Both the position numbers and the translations under genes were made by a program. Shown here in pieces: positions 35,508 through 47,700 of a stretch of 64,000 nt of DNA. The DNA is from Arthrobotrys musiformis (Eukaryota > Ascomycota > Orbiliomycetes > Orbiliales > Orbiliaceae): the NCBI GenBank assembly GCA_036971715.1, contig JAVHJL010000006.1, positions 496,001 to 560,000 on the forward strand, read 5' to 3'. Below the pieces are notes generated by a model. The model worked only from the letters and a program-made list of their open reading frames with translations, did not search any database and was not told the DNA's origin. Positions within the stretch are counted from its first letter, which is position 1, and each line of letters begins with the position of its first letter.

Positions 35508-36043
35508 TCAGGCGGTAATTTGGACTTTGTTCTTGTCTAATGTCACAGGTTAATAAAAGATAAAACTCAATATCCTGATGGTGGGAATATCGAACTTACA
35601 GAAAGCAACGTAACCCTTGATGTTCGAAGCCGCCTCCTTTGGCTCGGGATAGTACCACGCCGCATCCACAAGAGGGTTCCCTGAGTGGGCCTATTGTTAG
35701 CCGTCTATCCAATCGCATTTGTTCACGGACGCCTTGGCTTCTGCCAAACTAGACGGTTTGTGGCGTTTTGAGTTGCAATTGACATACCGTCGCCAATATC
35801 AATGGTATAATAACTTGCCAATCCCTTCCAGGGACATGCCGTATGCGTCTGGGTGGAGGTGAAGTACTGGGTGTTCAAGGACTCAGGAGGGAAGTAGACG
35901 TTCCCCTCGACTTTCTCGTATTGGTCGGTTTCGGCGATAACAACGCCGTTGACAGTAACCTTGGCAGACATTTTGGAACTAGAAGCTGATGAGTCTTGGA
36001 TATCGTGTTTGAAGATTGATTTGATCTTATCCGCGAGGGTCAT
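35508..36043 (-). CDS. DUF427 (nucleotidyltransferase-like) domain protein
   Basis: Three exons, 35788-36043, 35600-35680 and 35508-35536, give 121 aa. At the second exon two acceptors lie close together; only the inner one (CACTCAG, ending 35681) keeps the frame, joining DIGDG to NPLVDAAWYYPEP. The protein matches the DUF427 pattern: a strand KVTVNGVVIAET, YFPPESL, then TACPWKGLASYYTI and DAAWYYPEPKEAASNIKGYVAFY. The family is widespread in bacteria and fungi, and its biochemical role is not established. The 24 residues before MSAKVTV may be an extension, since a second in-frame Met there gives the usual domain start. Confidence 0.9.
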
Positions 36044-36970
36044 GTTCGCTAGCTACTGGTCGATTGAACCGACGAGACAGCTTTCTTTTCAAGCGGGTTT
36101 TTAAGTAGGGGCTTCCGTCGGGTTTGTCAGCAGTTGGCCGTCGATGGCGTATGTACGCCCACATGTACCAATTTGATAGCGGGGTAAGCCGGCCAGGTAG
36201 TGCAGCTTACGCTGCAGCTAGCGGGCGCCGACAATGTCGACATGCTGACATCTTGGTGGAAACATACCGGAAAAAGCAGGCTTGTACGATAATTTTTCAA
36301 GGCTTGGATTTGATCGATGCGCTATCGGATATGGCGGTGCAAAGTGTATTTGGAATCTCAGAATATATCAAATCAGACCTTCCCGACATTGATTTTGTAT
36401 GAATAATTACACGTCAATCCATGCAGCCCGGTTGCTGTTGGAGATCTATTAATTTATAAATGTTGGACTCCAACTCCAACACATCATATACCACACAGCC
36501 TAGTCTTGTATTCACACAGCCCTCCTCGCCGCGGCCTCGACTATAATATATACTAGCGGAGGTTCCTAGTATGAAAAAAGAAAGCGTATTCATCATTCAA
36601 GGAACTTTGGGGGGATTGGGATGCCGTAATCAGTTTCTTCCCGCTCATGTAGGCAGCTTGGCGTTTGGCATTGACCATGCGCACCCTAGAAGCTTCTTTG
36701 TAGTTCCAACCGACATCATCTCTCAAATCAACTAAGGGAAACCTTGCTCTTCAATGCAAAAGACTTTAGTCGAATGCTTATTTTCCTCTAGCTCTTATAT
36801 GCATATGACTAAGGAGGTTAATAAAAACTTTTTCTAATTCGATATCTAGACTCTGATTTATTTATAATCATGGTCAGATCTAAGGATAACAAGACCGAAT
36901 ACTTGGGAAAAGATATGTACCCCCACATATAACTGTTGCCTGGAGCTTCGAAGAGCGTCTGTGAGCGAGA
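36044..36970. other. Intergenic, no supported gene
   Basis: Gap between two minus-strand genes. The short frames at 36124-36402 and 36414-36596 have no motif. Confidence 0.45.
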
Positions 36971-38828
36971 CTACTCGCAAATATCTCCAATCAATTCAAG
37001 AATTTGATCAAAGTCCATGGCCAAGGGATCTAGAGGGAACGTCAAGAAACCGTCATATACCGGGATAGAAGGCAACGGGATAGAGGAGAAGGAACTGATG
37101 TCAAATCTCGGGTCTGACGCTGTATCGTCGGTAATGATATTTTCTACCCTTGGAGGACTGTATGGGCGGTGCACGGGCTGTCGGGTGTATGGCGCAGGAA
37201 ACAGATTTTCCAATAGGAGAATAGATTCGATGTCGCCTACTGCAACCGCCAGCTGACGAAGGTCAAGGTGACTTATCGATCCGACGTTGAATTGACCTCC
37301 CCTCTGACCGAATACCTCCCCGCCTGTCAAGAAGCATTTGCGATTTTCCATTTTCCACAACGGAAGCTTGGAGTGGAGGAAGTTGAGTCTTTTGTGTAAC
37401 ACAGCCGCCATGAAAAAGTCCATTCCTCGGATATCAGGGGAACTGAGGGATCAATATATGGCTTGTGAGAATATTTCCGAGCAAACAAGATCTAATACTG
37501 CAGGAAGGTTCTGTCGTAGAGCGAAATGGATGCTGGTCTCGTCCAAGAGGTTACGTTGCCAAACCACCTTCTCGAGATTCTGAGAGACGAGTGTATGGGT
37601 AGTGTTGTTTCTCTCCACGAGAGTTAATGCCCGATGCCATAACGGATCGATCCTATAGTAAATGGAGGTATCACATGCGCCCCCCTGAGCTGGCTCACCC
37701 ACTGCACCCGGATCGCGCGGGAGCTGGAGTGGAAGATTTAATCTTTTGATCACATCCAACAGATGTTGTTCCGCAGCTTCGATGTCGCTAATCGATACCG
37801 AGCCCACAAATCTATGGTTGAGAGATAAAGGAAGAGTTGAACATTTGATAACGAGGAACAACCGCCCACATTGCTTTTCACTGAGACGGATTGCTTCTAA
37901 CCGCCCCGAATCCTCAAGTTCCTTATTTCGCCCATGGACTGCCATGACCCCATAGGTTTCGGGCGTATCCGCTAGGATATTGGCGAGGGCATTGGCTTCG
38001 TAAAACTTTCCTCTCAGAGTTTGGCACTCGATTGCGATTTCGGCTTCACTTTGGACATCTTTCAAGGCCGCCAAGAGTACGTTCGCAGATTCTGATTTAA
38101 TTCTCCGCAGCTGGGAAAGGTTATGGAGCAGGGCTGGTTCGGTTGAAGGGTAACTGTATCTGCCAGTGGCTGAGCTGGTCTCTTCGATTGGCGCAGATAT
38201 GCTCCGGTTTGAAACCTGGTCATTAGTACGGTCTAGGAATCGTACTTGGCCATCGAGGTCGCGATCAACCGGGCTGTTGAATTGCAAACTATCGCATTCA
38301 TCAAGACCTGATAGGAGGTACAAAAGACAATCAATATCCTTGATTCTAGGTTCCCAATCCCTATTTGTTAGAATATATTTTTCCTTCGTAGGGGGCATAA
38401 TCTAAACGTCTAGACGCTAGATCCTATCCTAATTCAAGCGTATTTACAGCCATGCATTCTGCCTCAAAGCCCTACACCTTGACCTAAACACATCGATGAG
38501 GAAACTCACATTTCAATTGACGGCCGAATAGTTACCCTCTTCGTTGCTGTTTGAGAATAATCGGCTTCCAATTGGGGCATCTCTTGGGACAAATATCCTT
38601 TTGAGCAACGATATCCGGACTTGATACACCAATCACATCGCTTCGGCCATTGGCGATCCCCCCGGGAGCACTATACAACCCGGTGGAAACATGTTAGCTT
38701 TTACAATTATTCTTCTTTACTACTATACCGAGTTAACTTGTCAAGGCATTATATTTCAGGGTGTCTGATACCCTCTTCTTATCCCTACGGCAATCTATAC
38801 ACTTGCGTAGCTCTCGCCTCGAGGTCAT
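36971..38828 (-). CDS. GAL4-type Zn2Cys6 regulator-like gene, interrupted by an in-frame TGA
   Basis: Exon 1 (38772-38828, 19 codons) encodes MTSRRELRKCIDCRRDKKR. Exon 2 (38510-38670) supplies CSRGDRQWPKRCDWC and IKSGYRC. Joined, they give Cys-x2-Cys-x6-Cys-x10-Cys-x2-Cys-x6-Cys, a complete binuclear zinc cluster of the fungal GAL4 class. Exon 3 most simply starts at 38360 (GTGAGT donor, CTAAC before AAATAG, phase agrees). A frame opening MPPTKEKY at 38398 is an alternative. The body has no domain I can name. At 37451-37453 a TGA interrupts the frame, yet the same frame continues for 159 codons with protein-like sequence (DIRGMDFFMAAVLHKRLNFL) to the stop at 36971. No donor/acceptor pair with matching phase cleanly removes the TGA. 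Such proteins bind DNA in the nucleus; the target is unknown. Confidence 0.7.
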
Positions 38829-41680
38829 TTTCAAAGCCTTGAGGCTACTTATGTACAGCCTCGTATTAGAATACGTTGATACTCGATTGCTAGAAATAAT
38901 GCGTGTGTAGCGAAGTCTTCTGGGTATTCGGCGCGTTGAGGCTGTATGTTGGCCAACGGTATAACCGTATAGACAGGTAGGCATATAGCTCTATAGAGAT
39001 CGATAGATCAATGGTATATCGAACCAATTGGTATCAATCGCAATTGCGCAGCCACCATACCAAGGCCGATAACGTTCGATTTCCTAGCTCCGATGCGCTT
39101 GGGCTATGCTGTAACAATCTCAAAAAAAAAAAAAAAAAAAAAAAAAAAGTTCGAAGACACAAGAACTTTGCTGGGAAGTTATCTGTATATATAGATATAT
39201 ATTCATGAAGCTCGGCTTTACATTAAATATTGACTCCTCCTATTCCACCTGACAGACGCGCTGCAGCCTTTGGTATCGATTGGGTATAACATGAACAAGA
39301 TTAAACATGACATTGAAATTGACACTGGCGGAAGGACAATACTCAAGCCAATGATAATAACCAGCTTTGATGCAATGTAGTAGAATTGCATTGCAGAGTG
39401 CGCTGCATATGCGCGCAGCACTCCGATGCAGGACGATCCGGGGCTCGGAGGAAAAGTGTTGTAGCGAATGTATGAAATAGCTAGCTAAGGCGGAGGCCCA
39501 AACGCAATCTCGTAACCAAACTGTGGTGTCTCAGTTTGGTTACGAGACTGTTGTAGTACTATAGTGCTAATGTGACAATACGGGAAGGGTTGCCGAGACT
39601 AAATGCGATTAGCCTCAAAAGATGAGATGGCCTTCGCGATCGAAGAATTCGAATTCGGCTATGAACCCCCCATACATCCCATATCCATCCTAGCGAATGG
39701 TAACTGGTATCCCCATCAGGATAGTTATAGACTCCCGTCTTCAGCTTCATTGACTGAAATGTCGACGGGATCCCCCGCCACTCTTTCCATTTGGGGGGTA
39801 TTCTGACCGGCTCAGCATGCACCCTAGATGACCAATTATATGCTCGATGATGTGTATCTGCATGCCCGTGCCGAAACTTTTTTTCGCAAAACACTCGCCT
39901 CTGGGTTCGAGGCTAAAAACACTCTACAGAGTACGCTGTCTGAGACCCAAGCACTCACTCGCGCGACATGCGGCCATGCGTAATCGTTGGAATATTAAGG
40001 GGTACATGTACGTTGGTGCAGCGACATGAGTTCAATGCAACTACCGTCCAATCCTATCCAGGCTATAAAGACGAGACCATTTTTAACCAACCCAGCTCTC
40101 CCGAGCTCGGAAAGCCTGTACGGTTAGGTACAGCGATGTCATATCCGCAACGCCGGGTCTCCATATCTTTGGTAACAGCGCGAATCGAATAGTTCGTGAT
40201 GGGTTAGTATACATGAGAAGCCAGCCCTAGCACACGCACAGCAATTTTCAGACATGGTGCCTGACTGCTTGAGTAGAATGGACCAAGGAAAACCGCGGCA
40301 AGCGAACCACTAACCAAATAAATAAAAAATCCTGGATACTAACTATACTTCGGCTCCTCGCCCTCTAGGTTGTCTCGTTGGCCGAAGCCTCTAGAAACCT
40401 TTGCCAAGGTTTCAAATAAACGATTCATTATCTAGTTCAATATTTTTAGAGTTACACAAAGATTCACTTACTCATTCAAAATTATCTTTCTAACTAGAGT
40501 TTAGTTCTGCCGTTCTGCTATCTATAGCTCAGCTCTGCTATTCTTCCGGCGTGGGTGGGCGAAGCACAAGAGCTCTACTACTTGCGTACGGGGCCGAGGG
40601 GGTCAATGTTGTGCGTAATAAATGTCATCGAGTTTGAGGAAAAGACTCGTTCGAGAAAAAGAGTCTGGGAGCCACTTAGAGGGATTCAAGTAACGTACAC
40701 GTATACGCAGTCTGGGCCTTGGTGGGGTCGTTGTGAACTGAGCTCGACAACACGCGGGGTGTTGCTAGCCTTGTTGGATTATTCTTGTGCAACCTATGAA
40801 AGATTGTTGTGTTTCCGACGACATCGTGATTCGAGGCTACGACATCATGCATCAACAGGTGCACGTATGCACATGCACAGCATTCTTATCTTTGTATTCA
40901 CTTGGAGCTACGACTACAGATTAAAAGGGATACAGTTGTGAGGAACGATAGGTCTCATTTTGAATTTAGACATCCAGTGAACAAACCCGGATAAAAAGTG
41001 TAAAAATACAACGGAACCTTAGAACACATAGCAAGTCTTCTCAATTGCGACTTGAGTGGCTCGATAGGGCCCGGTCAAAGAAAGGGATTGACAAAGTGCT
41101 CTACGATCGTAGAGCGAGGATCATTAAAGTTACAGAATATTCGTTAGAAGAGGGGTATATCGAAAAAAAGAAGAAAGGCGGAAGAAGAAAAACGCCGGTT
41201 GTACATGAAAAATAAAAATACAGGCCCTTCAGCTGCTATTACGCAGAGAGGGTAAAGTAAGGGGTTGCACCGTAGGAAGTGAAAGTGAAAAAGAAATAAA
41301 ATGAATCGGTGCACCCCAGGGTTTCTTTTCGCAATAAAAGTTTGGTAATGAATACATGAGATGAAGAGAAGAAAAAAGTATCGTAAGAAGGGGGCATAAA
41401 ATAAAAATTGCTACAGGGTGGCGTACTAAACGCGCCTATTAAAAGTTACTGTAGACCAAAAATATTCTGTAATAGAAGAGAAAGGTAAAGTATTGGAAGG
41501 GCGTAATAAGTAAAAGGGTATATGGGAAAAAGGGTTTACAATGAAATGAAAGGTATGGGAGTTTTGAGCGTTCAATAACGCGTGCCATGTTAGAAGTCAA
41601 GACTTTTAGAGCTCGTTGAATGATGTTTTGTAAGAGGCGCGGGATGGCCGGTGGTAGACCATTTTCCTATTAGAGGTTTT
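38829..41680. other. Gene-free spacer with repeats
   Basis: Almost 2.9 kb without a supported gene. It holds a 27-nt A run (39122-39148), the inverted repeat at 39506-39549, and an A/G-rich stretch on the plus strand at about 41160-41560 that probably belongs to the 3' side of the next gene. Frames here lack motifs. Confidence 0.5.
39506..39549. repeat. Inverted repeat, 18-nt arms, family also at 14.85 kb
   Basis: AATCTCGTAACCAAACTG (39506-39523) pairs with CAGTTTGGTTACGAGACT (39532-39549) with one mismatch around an 8-nt loop. The arm sequence CAGTTTGGTTACGAG recurs once near 14850 in the T-rich repeat island. GAGGCCCAAACG just to the left is also found in the loop of the 12.9-kb inverted repeat. 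Confidence 0.8.
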
Positions 41681-42978
41681 CTAAGCCCTTGGTCGGGTTC
41701 CAATGAACATGCATTGGCAGGCATCACTACGTCGCCCTTGAGGGAGGCTGCAAGTTGGACCGGATGAAACCATTTGCTTTTCAGTGATCTTGTATGTTGC
41801 AACACCATTTTCGAAGGTAACGAGACTATTATGGTTGTGGTTAGCAAGTTTCCAATATATCTTCAGTGAGTAGGTGTGCTTACACAATGGCGGGTCTTTG
41901 GTAGAAACAACCCTCAGATGTCAATTTGCCTTCGATGTCATCTGTGGGGTAGACCCAGCTGGACATCAAACCGTACCGACTGGGTGTCAATTTGACCTCA
42001 GTCTTTCCTGTTTGGCTGAAGATACCCTCAGAGAAGATACCAGTGAAAGTCCCATCCTGGTTCATGCTCAGGTCGAATGTGAATTTTTCACCTGCGCCAG
42101 GGACGAGGAATCTGCTGTCAACACATCTATCGAATTCAGATTCCTTCGAGCTGCACATGTCAACAACTGTGGTGTCCTCGGCGGAAACAGTTTCCAATTT
42201 GACAGTGGTCATGTTCCAGTAGCCAGCGAGCATGTCGGAGGTAAGGACGGCATTGCTCTCAGTGACAATTTCTTCCTGGGCGCGCCTGATTCTTGGAACA
42301 ACATAGCAGAAATTTAGAAGGAGAGCGATAAGGAGGAGGGCGAGCGAAAGACCGATGATTGAAGCGATGTTGCGACGTTTCTCATGCCACTTGCGCCCAT
42401 CAATTGGGGATTTGGATGGATTGATAGATGAGACACGAGTATGGCTTGAGTTGAGCTTTGGAAGGCCAAGACGGCGCTGACGGTTTGTGAGAGTCGGAGA
42501 AGTGGGGGAAGTTGTGGAAGTATATGCCGGTGGCGGTTGCGATGGCATATCTGCTGGAGGATAATAGTCCCCAGAATTTCGGGGAGGAAAGCAGAATTGG
42601 CGATCGAATTCAGCCTGTGGCGTGGTTAGCCGAACAATCCGCGATCTCAAGGTGCGATTTGACATCCTGTCAATTTGCCAATGACGCATCTTGTCGAAAA
42701 GGAAATCTTACCTCTTTTTCTTTCCAGTTGGCGGGTTCGTTGGTTGTGGTGTTATTATTATTACTGTTATTATATGGAGAAGTTGGACTTCTATTAAAAG
42801 TAGGAGGTGCAACTGGAGCGGTTTCGCCGGCTGGAGTAGTAACTTCAATGCTAGGCAGGGGGCTAAGCGGTGGGAGTAGAGCTGGGCTTTGAGGCCGAGA
42901 ACGTGGGTTATGCTCCTGCTCTTCTGGACGACTGGTGATGTCCGTTCTAAGGACAAGCGACTTTGGATTCTGGACCAT
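41681..42978 (-). CDS. Single-pass membrane protein, conserved-looking, unknown function
   Basis: Three exons, 42712-42978, 41884-42614 and 41681-41825, join in phase to give 380 aa. The first 165 residues are Pro/Ser/Asn-rich and disordered (LLPPLSPLPS, a run of Asn, DMPSQPPPAYTSTTSP). A basic stretch (HEKRRN) precedes one membrane helix at about 172-196 (IASIIGLSLALLLIALLL). Positive charges on the N-terminal side suggest the N-terminus is cytosolic. The C-terminal domain of about 180 residues has several cysteines (VDMCSSKESEFDRC, EGCFYQ, PTCSLPQG, DACQC) and beta-prone sequence (FTFDLSMNQDGTFTGIF), as expected of a disulfide-bonded luminal or extracellular domain. I do not recognise the family. 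Confidence 0.8.
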
Positions 42979-44715
42979 TTTTTCCTACTCCGAGCTTTTT
43001 ACCTGTTTAAAATTTCCTAGCGAATTAGAGTGTATCCCTGCTGTTTCCTAATGCCCTCTTGCGGAGCTGTCGGGTCAACGATTTAGATGTAATGGAGATG
43101 TAGATGTTGACGTCGATGTAGACACAATTGAAAGGAGAGATTGTATGTGTGTCACCGTGTTGGCACTGTTGGCGTAATGTTGGTGTTTGTGTTGGGGCGA
43201 CGTTGAAAATGCCAGCGACGCTGTTGAGAAAACGTCGACGCGAATATAAAATCAATCCAGCGCAGATTCTCACAAAGAACGAGCGAAATGTGAACGAAAG
43301 ACTGGCTTCGTCGGTTCTCCTCCTCTTTTGCCCTCGATACAGCGGACTTTTTGGTATTGCAGAAATGCAGAAGGAAAGACAAGACAATGCAAATGCAAAT
43401 GACAATCGGTGAGGAAAAGGGAAGTAAAACTGACAGACTGGGGCAAGACTGAAATTTTATTTGCAGGCGGCCTTGCAGATTAAGGGGAAAAGCAACCAAA
43501 CATCAGCATCCCAGTCCGCCGGTTGTCCACGCTAGGAAAGTCAGGAACCCCAAAGCTTGTGTTCCGCGATTCGTTGGAGAGCGGCGCTCATCATTTTCCA
43601 TGACCGGGGCTAATACTTTAATCACTCCACACGCCTGTGCGTGCGTGCACAGTGCTTGGGTTCAATCAATCAACGTTACAGCGAGCAGCAAGCAGGAAAC
43701 GGTTCTCCCAGGGCACGATTGGAGCCTGGTTGAGAGAGACATTCCTTCCGTCCCTCTCTGCCAATTGGCACTGAAGAACCAGGGAAAATTTCAACCGAGC
43801 GGCATAAGGTCGAGACTCATTTCGCCATTTCACCACCGAAATTGCGAACTGGCGTGCTGTAACCGTAACGATAAGTTCAATTGATCAAGCCACTTGCCTC
43901 AGCAAATTGGAATTGTTGTCACGAGGAAGAAAGAGGGTCTGTCTGGGGAACCGCTTCAGTTGGGCAATTAAAAGACCCATGCCATGTCGTCACCAATCAT
44001 TCAGGGGCATCAATTGTTTCAGGTCCCAAATGGCGAAAACAATGCCCAAGATTGGAAATTTTAACCACATTAAATTTCGGGATTGCCATCGAGAATATTG
44101 CATTCCTCTATAAAAGAAATAAAGGGACGTAGGATTTTAAAAGGAAGCCAAGCCCTTATCGATTGTCTTTCGAGAAGATGATCGACAATCTTAAATTTTG
44201 AGTGCACATTCGATTTCGTCGACGCGACGTTGCAGTTGATCGTGGATGTTTGAGGGCTCACTCAGTCGAATTATGTAGGTATGTAGGTAAATACAGAAAA
44301 GAATATATAACAAAAGAGGCTCAGGAACAAAGTGAGGGCTAGTAAATGAATGTCTCGACGATATCAAATGCGGACCATGGAACCAAGGGTATATTATATA
44401 CAATAAGATCTGGCAAAATGCTCCAAAGGTGTTACCAAATTGAAACCGTGATATATTTGGGAAAGCGAAAACTCCTGAACAAATGAAAGCTGAATGGATC
44501 TGTCGTTTAAAACGTTAAAGGAAAGCCTGGTAAAAGATTCAAAGGGGAGAAAAATAAAGAAAAAAATAAAAGTAAAAATATTAGGTTGTATCCTGGTCAG
44601 GAATGTGAGGGAAGGGGCATTCCCAGCAAAAGTTGCCCCTCGTACCGTTCTGTATCATCGTCGTTAATCCTGGATCCATGTCGGTCGTCCAAGCAAAAAA
44701 ATAAAATCAAAAATT
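42979..44715. other. Intergenic, no supported gene
   Basis: Upstream region of the membrane-protein gene and 3' side of the RING/IBR gene. Short frames on both strands show no motif. Confidence 0.45.
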
Positions 44716-47700
44716 TTAAATCATTGGCATTTTGATGTGAGGGTGGTCCCGAGGCCGTCCCGAGCTATAAACCTTGTCTCTCTCATCTTCAAGCTCAAGC
44801 ATCATAGCTAGCTTGAAGCTCTCTTCCAAGTCTGCCTCCAATTTTTTCCTTCGGTATTCGTCTTTTTGAGCTTCGAATTGAATTGCAAGATGTTCCTTTC
44901 GGATTTCTTTAACGGCGGCGAACCACTGCTCATCTGCGTATTCCCTTCTAGCGGCTTCATGCCATATCTCGTACTGTGCTTCTAATTCAACATCTCGCTC
45001 ACGGATGATCTGTTGCTTGATGTCTTCAATGTCTGCGAGAACTCTGTGTCGAATGTCGGCAAAATCGACAGAGTAGGTATGCCTCAGCTCTGCCTTTTCC
45101 TCATTTTGTTGTTGCTTCAACCTCTCGACGGCAGCGTTGATGCGCTCCTCCCGGTTTGGCTTGCCACGGTGTTGCTTGGTGAGGACCATGATAATGTCAT
45201 CCTCCTCTTCTTCGAACTTGGAATCAAGAACCTTAAGTTCGGCCTCTAGTTGAAGATCTAGTTCCACTGATCTCTCCGAAACTCGAGTTTGGAAGGTGTC
45301 GTCTTGTTCAATTAAAAGTTCGTCCAGTCTTGCTTCACCTTCCTCGTGGTTTTCTAGCAGTTCGGCACGAACAACAGCGAGCCTGGCTCCCATCAACTCG
45401 AATTGCGCGTTGAGCAAATTATCCAGTTGTTTCGTGAGCTTATCGTACTTCTTGGATAGATCTGTCATCCTTGCTTCGTCCTTGCGTTTCTTCTCCATCT
45501 TTTCTTTGTCTTTCCTCATTCGTTTGGCTTCTTCCTCTGCATAGTGTTCTCGGCTCGCTTTGCGTTCATAAGCAATGATATCAGCCATAGCTGAGTGCAC
45601 CGTCATTTCTTCAATACGGTCATCAGTATCATCACCGCTTGCAGACTCGTACATGCGAGTTTTACCCCAGTCGATGAATTTATCCTCGTCGAGTTTACAG
45701 ATACAAGGGTCTCCGCCAGTTGCGCCGCAGCCAAAGCAGAGATCATCATCCTTCGGGCACGTTTCGCCGTCAAAATGAGCTCTCCCCCTACATTTAGGGC
45801 ACACCTTTGTCTGACAAAACTGACAGACAAGGCACTTTGTCCTAAAATCGTTAACCGATTCGGGAGGAACAAAACGTCGGCATGTTTCCATAGGGCAGTA
45901 AACACGTTCCTCAGGCGCTTGAGAGTATTCGCGGATTTTGTGATTCAATGCCGCCTGCTCTGACAGGTTGCAGACAGCTTTGATTGTTCGCACTGGGATG
46001 CGGGAGGTACAGCACTTTGGTGGGAAAGCAATCTCGTCGTTGAGAGATGCGAGGACGATCGAACGAAGGCAACCATTGCAATATTTGTGGTTACAATCAA
46101 TGGCTGTCATCCGTCGGGCCGTGAGGTCTTCCATACACATAGCGCAGCTGCTGTCATTTTTCCTTGAATTGAACCCGCCGAGGAAGGAGTCCCTCATCGG
46201 AGAATACGCTGGCAAGGAATCACGATTTGCAGGCCCCCATTTACTAAATGATGTCCATCGAGCCATTGCGGCGGCAGATGGTTGCGTGGGGGACACGGGA
46301 GATGTGTTCTCGGGGGCACCAGCATCGGATACGCTAGTGGCCGTGGTCGAGATAGACCGCCGACTGAAGATAGTACCTTCGGCTGTATGTGTTGAAGCAC
46401 GGTGGCTGTTGTATCCAACCTCCTCAACATTGACGCTAAGCTCCTCGCCGGCATCGTTCCGTTTTGTCTTAGGTTCGGTTGAACTTTCGACATCAGGTTG
46501 AGCGGGCGCTAAAGTCTGGATCCGCTTAATGTCGAATTCCAGCTGCTCGTCGTTGTACAGGTTGAGGATTTCGAGAGCAGTATTTTCTGGAATAAAAGAA
46601 AGCTCTGGTGGAGGAGCGTACAGCCTCCACCATTGGCCTGCGCGATCTGAACCTCTCAAATGTGCTTTGAGGTCCTCTGAGAAGTCTGGTTTGAGTACAG
46701 TTTCCTCCTCTTCGAAGGGGGGAGGTGGCGGGTAGTCGGCTGGGAACTCCCCAGACTCTTCAGGTGCCGGCCTTGGCGCGAAAATGGACGGATCCTTTTC
46801 AGGTCGAGGAGCTGATGTCGATGGGACTGGTTCTGTCGGCATTTCAGTTGTGTCCAATGGTAGCTCGTTGTAGAGTTTCTCGTTAATGATGTTTGTATGC
46901 GGGCTTGAAGGCACCAACCAGTGTTGGCGCTTCTTATCCTTCTCTCCATCTAAATCGGACGAGTCTGAACCTTTTCGGTGACGGTCTTGGTCAGAATCTT
47001 CTGATCTGGGAGGTATATGCCGTTCAATCGGTGGTGGTATCGATGCGAAAATCGTCTCGGATTGAGTTCGGAGTGGTGGAGGTCGACTACGGGGTCCAAA
47101 TACAGGGCTACCTGGTCCGGTAATCGGAGTCCTTGGTTTCACTATCGTAGCTGGAGATAACGACGACATGATAGGATCCTCTTTTGGGTTGGGTATCACA
47201 GGAGCAACATATGGCTTAGGGGGAGGAGGAGGGGGGATACTCTGTCTGCCACCGAATAGAATATCACTAGCAGATAAGTTTGTTTTCGGTTCTGGGGTGT
47301 CGACATGATAAATGAGAGATGAATTCACAGAAGGGGGACCCGATGATTCTACTGATGATCTAGTTTCTGATCCTCGTTCGCCAGGTGTCGGTGAAACCAC
47401 TCGAAGCGATGAGGTCGATGGGATTGGTGAAGTTGGTCGGTCTTCCTGAGGCAGTGGCGACTGAGATCGCAATCCAAACATGGGTGAAGATGGCCTGAAT
47501 GAAAGGATGTCGAAGCGTGAATGTGCTGGTGCATTTTCTTGTCTGATATCTTTTGACTTCTTCTTCCTTCTGTGGCCGAATAAGTTCAAACCTCTCTTTA
47601 ATAGCGTCTCCTCGGATTCAGTCGATGTCGACCCCTTCGTAGAAGCAGTGATCGTTCGTCCAAGGCCCGGTCTTTCACCAGCGACATCGCCCGTATCTAC

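Noticed and set aside
39040..39148. CGTTCGATTTCC followed by a 27-nt A run, resembling a SINE tail
   Set aside because: No upstream A box or tRNA-like fold, and no target-site duplication could be found by eye.
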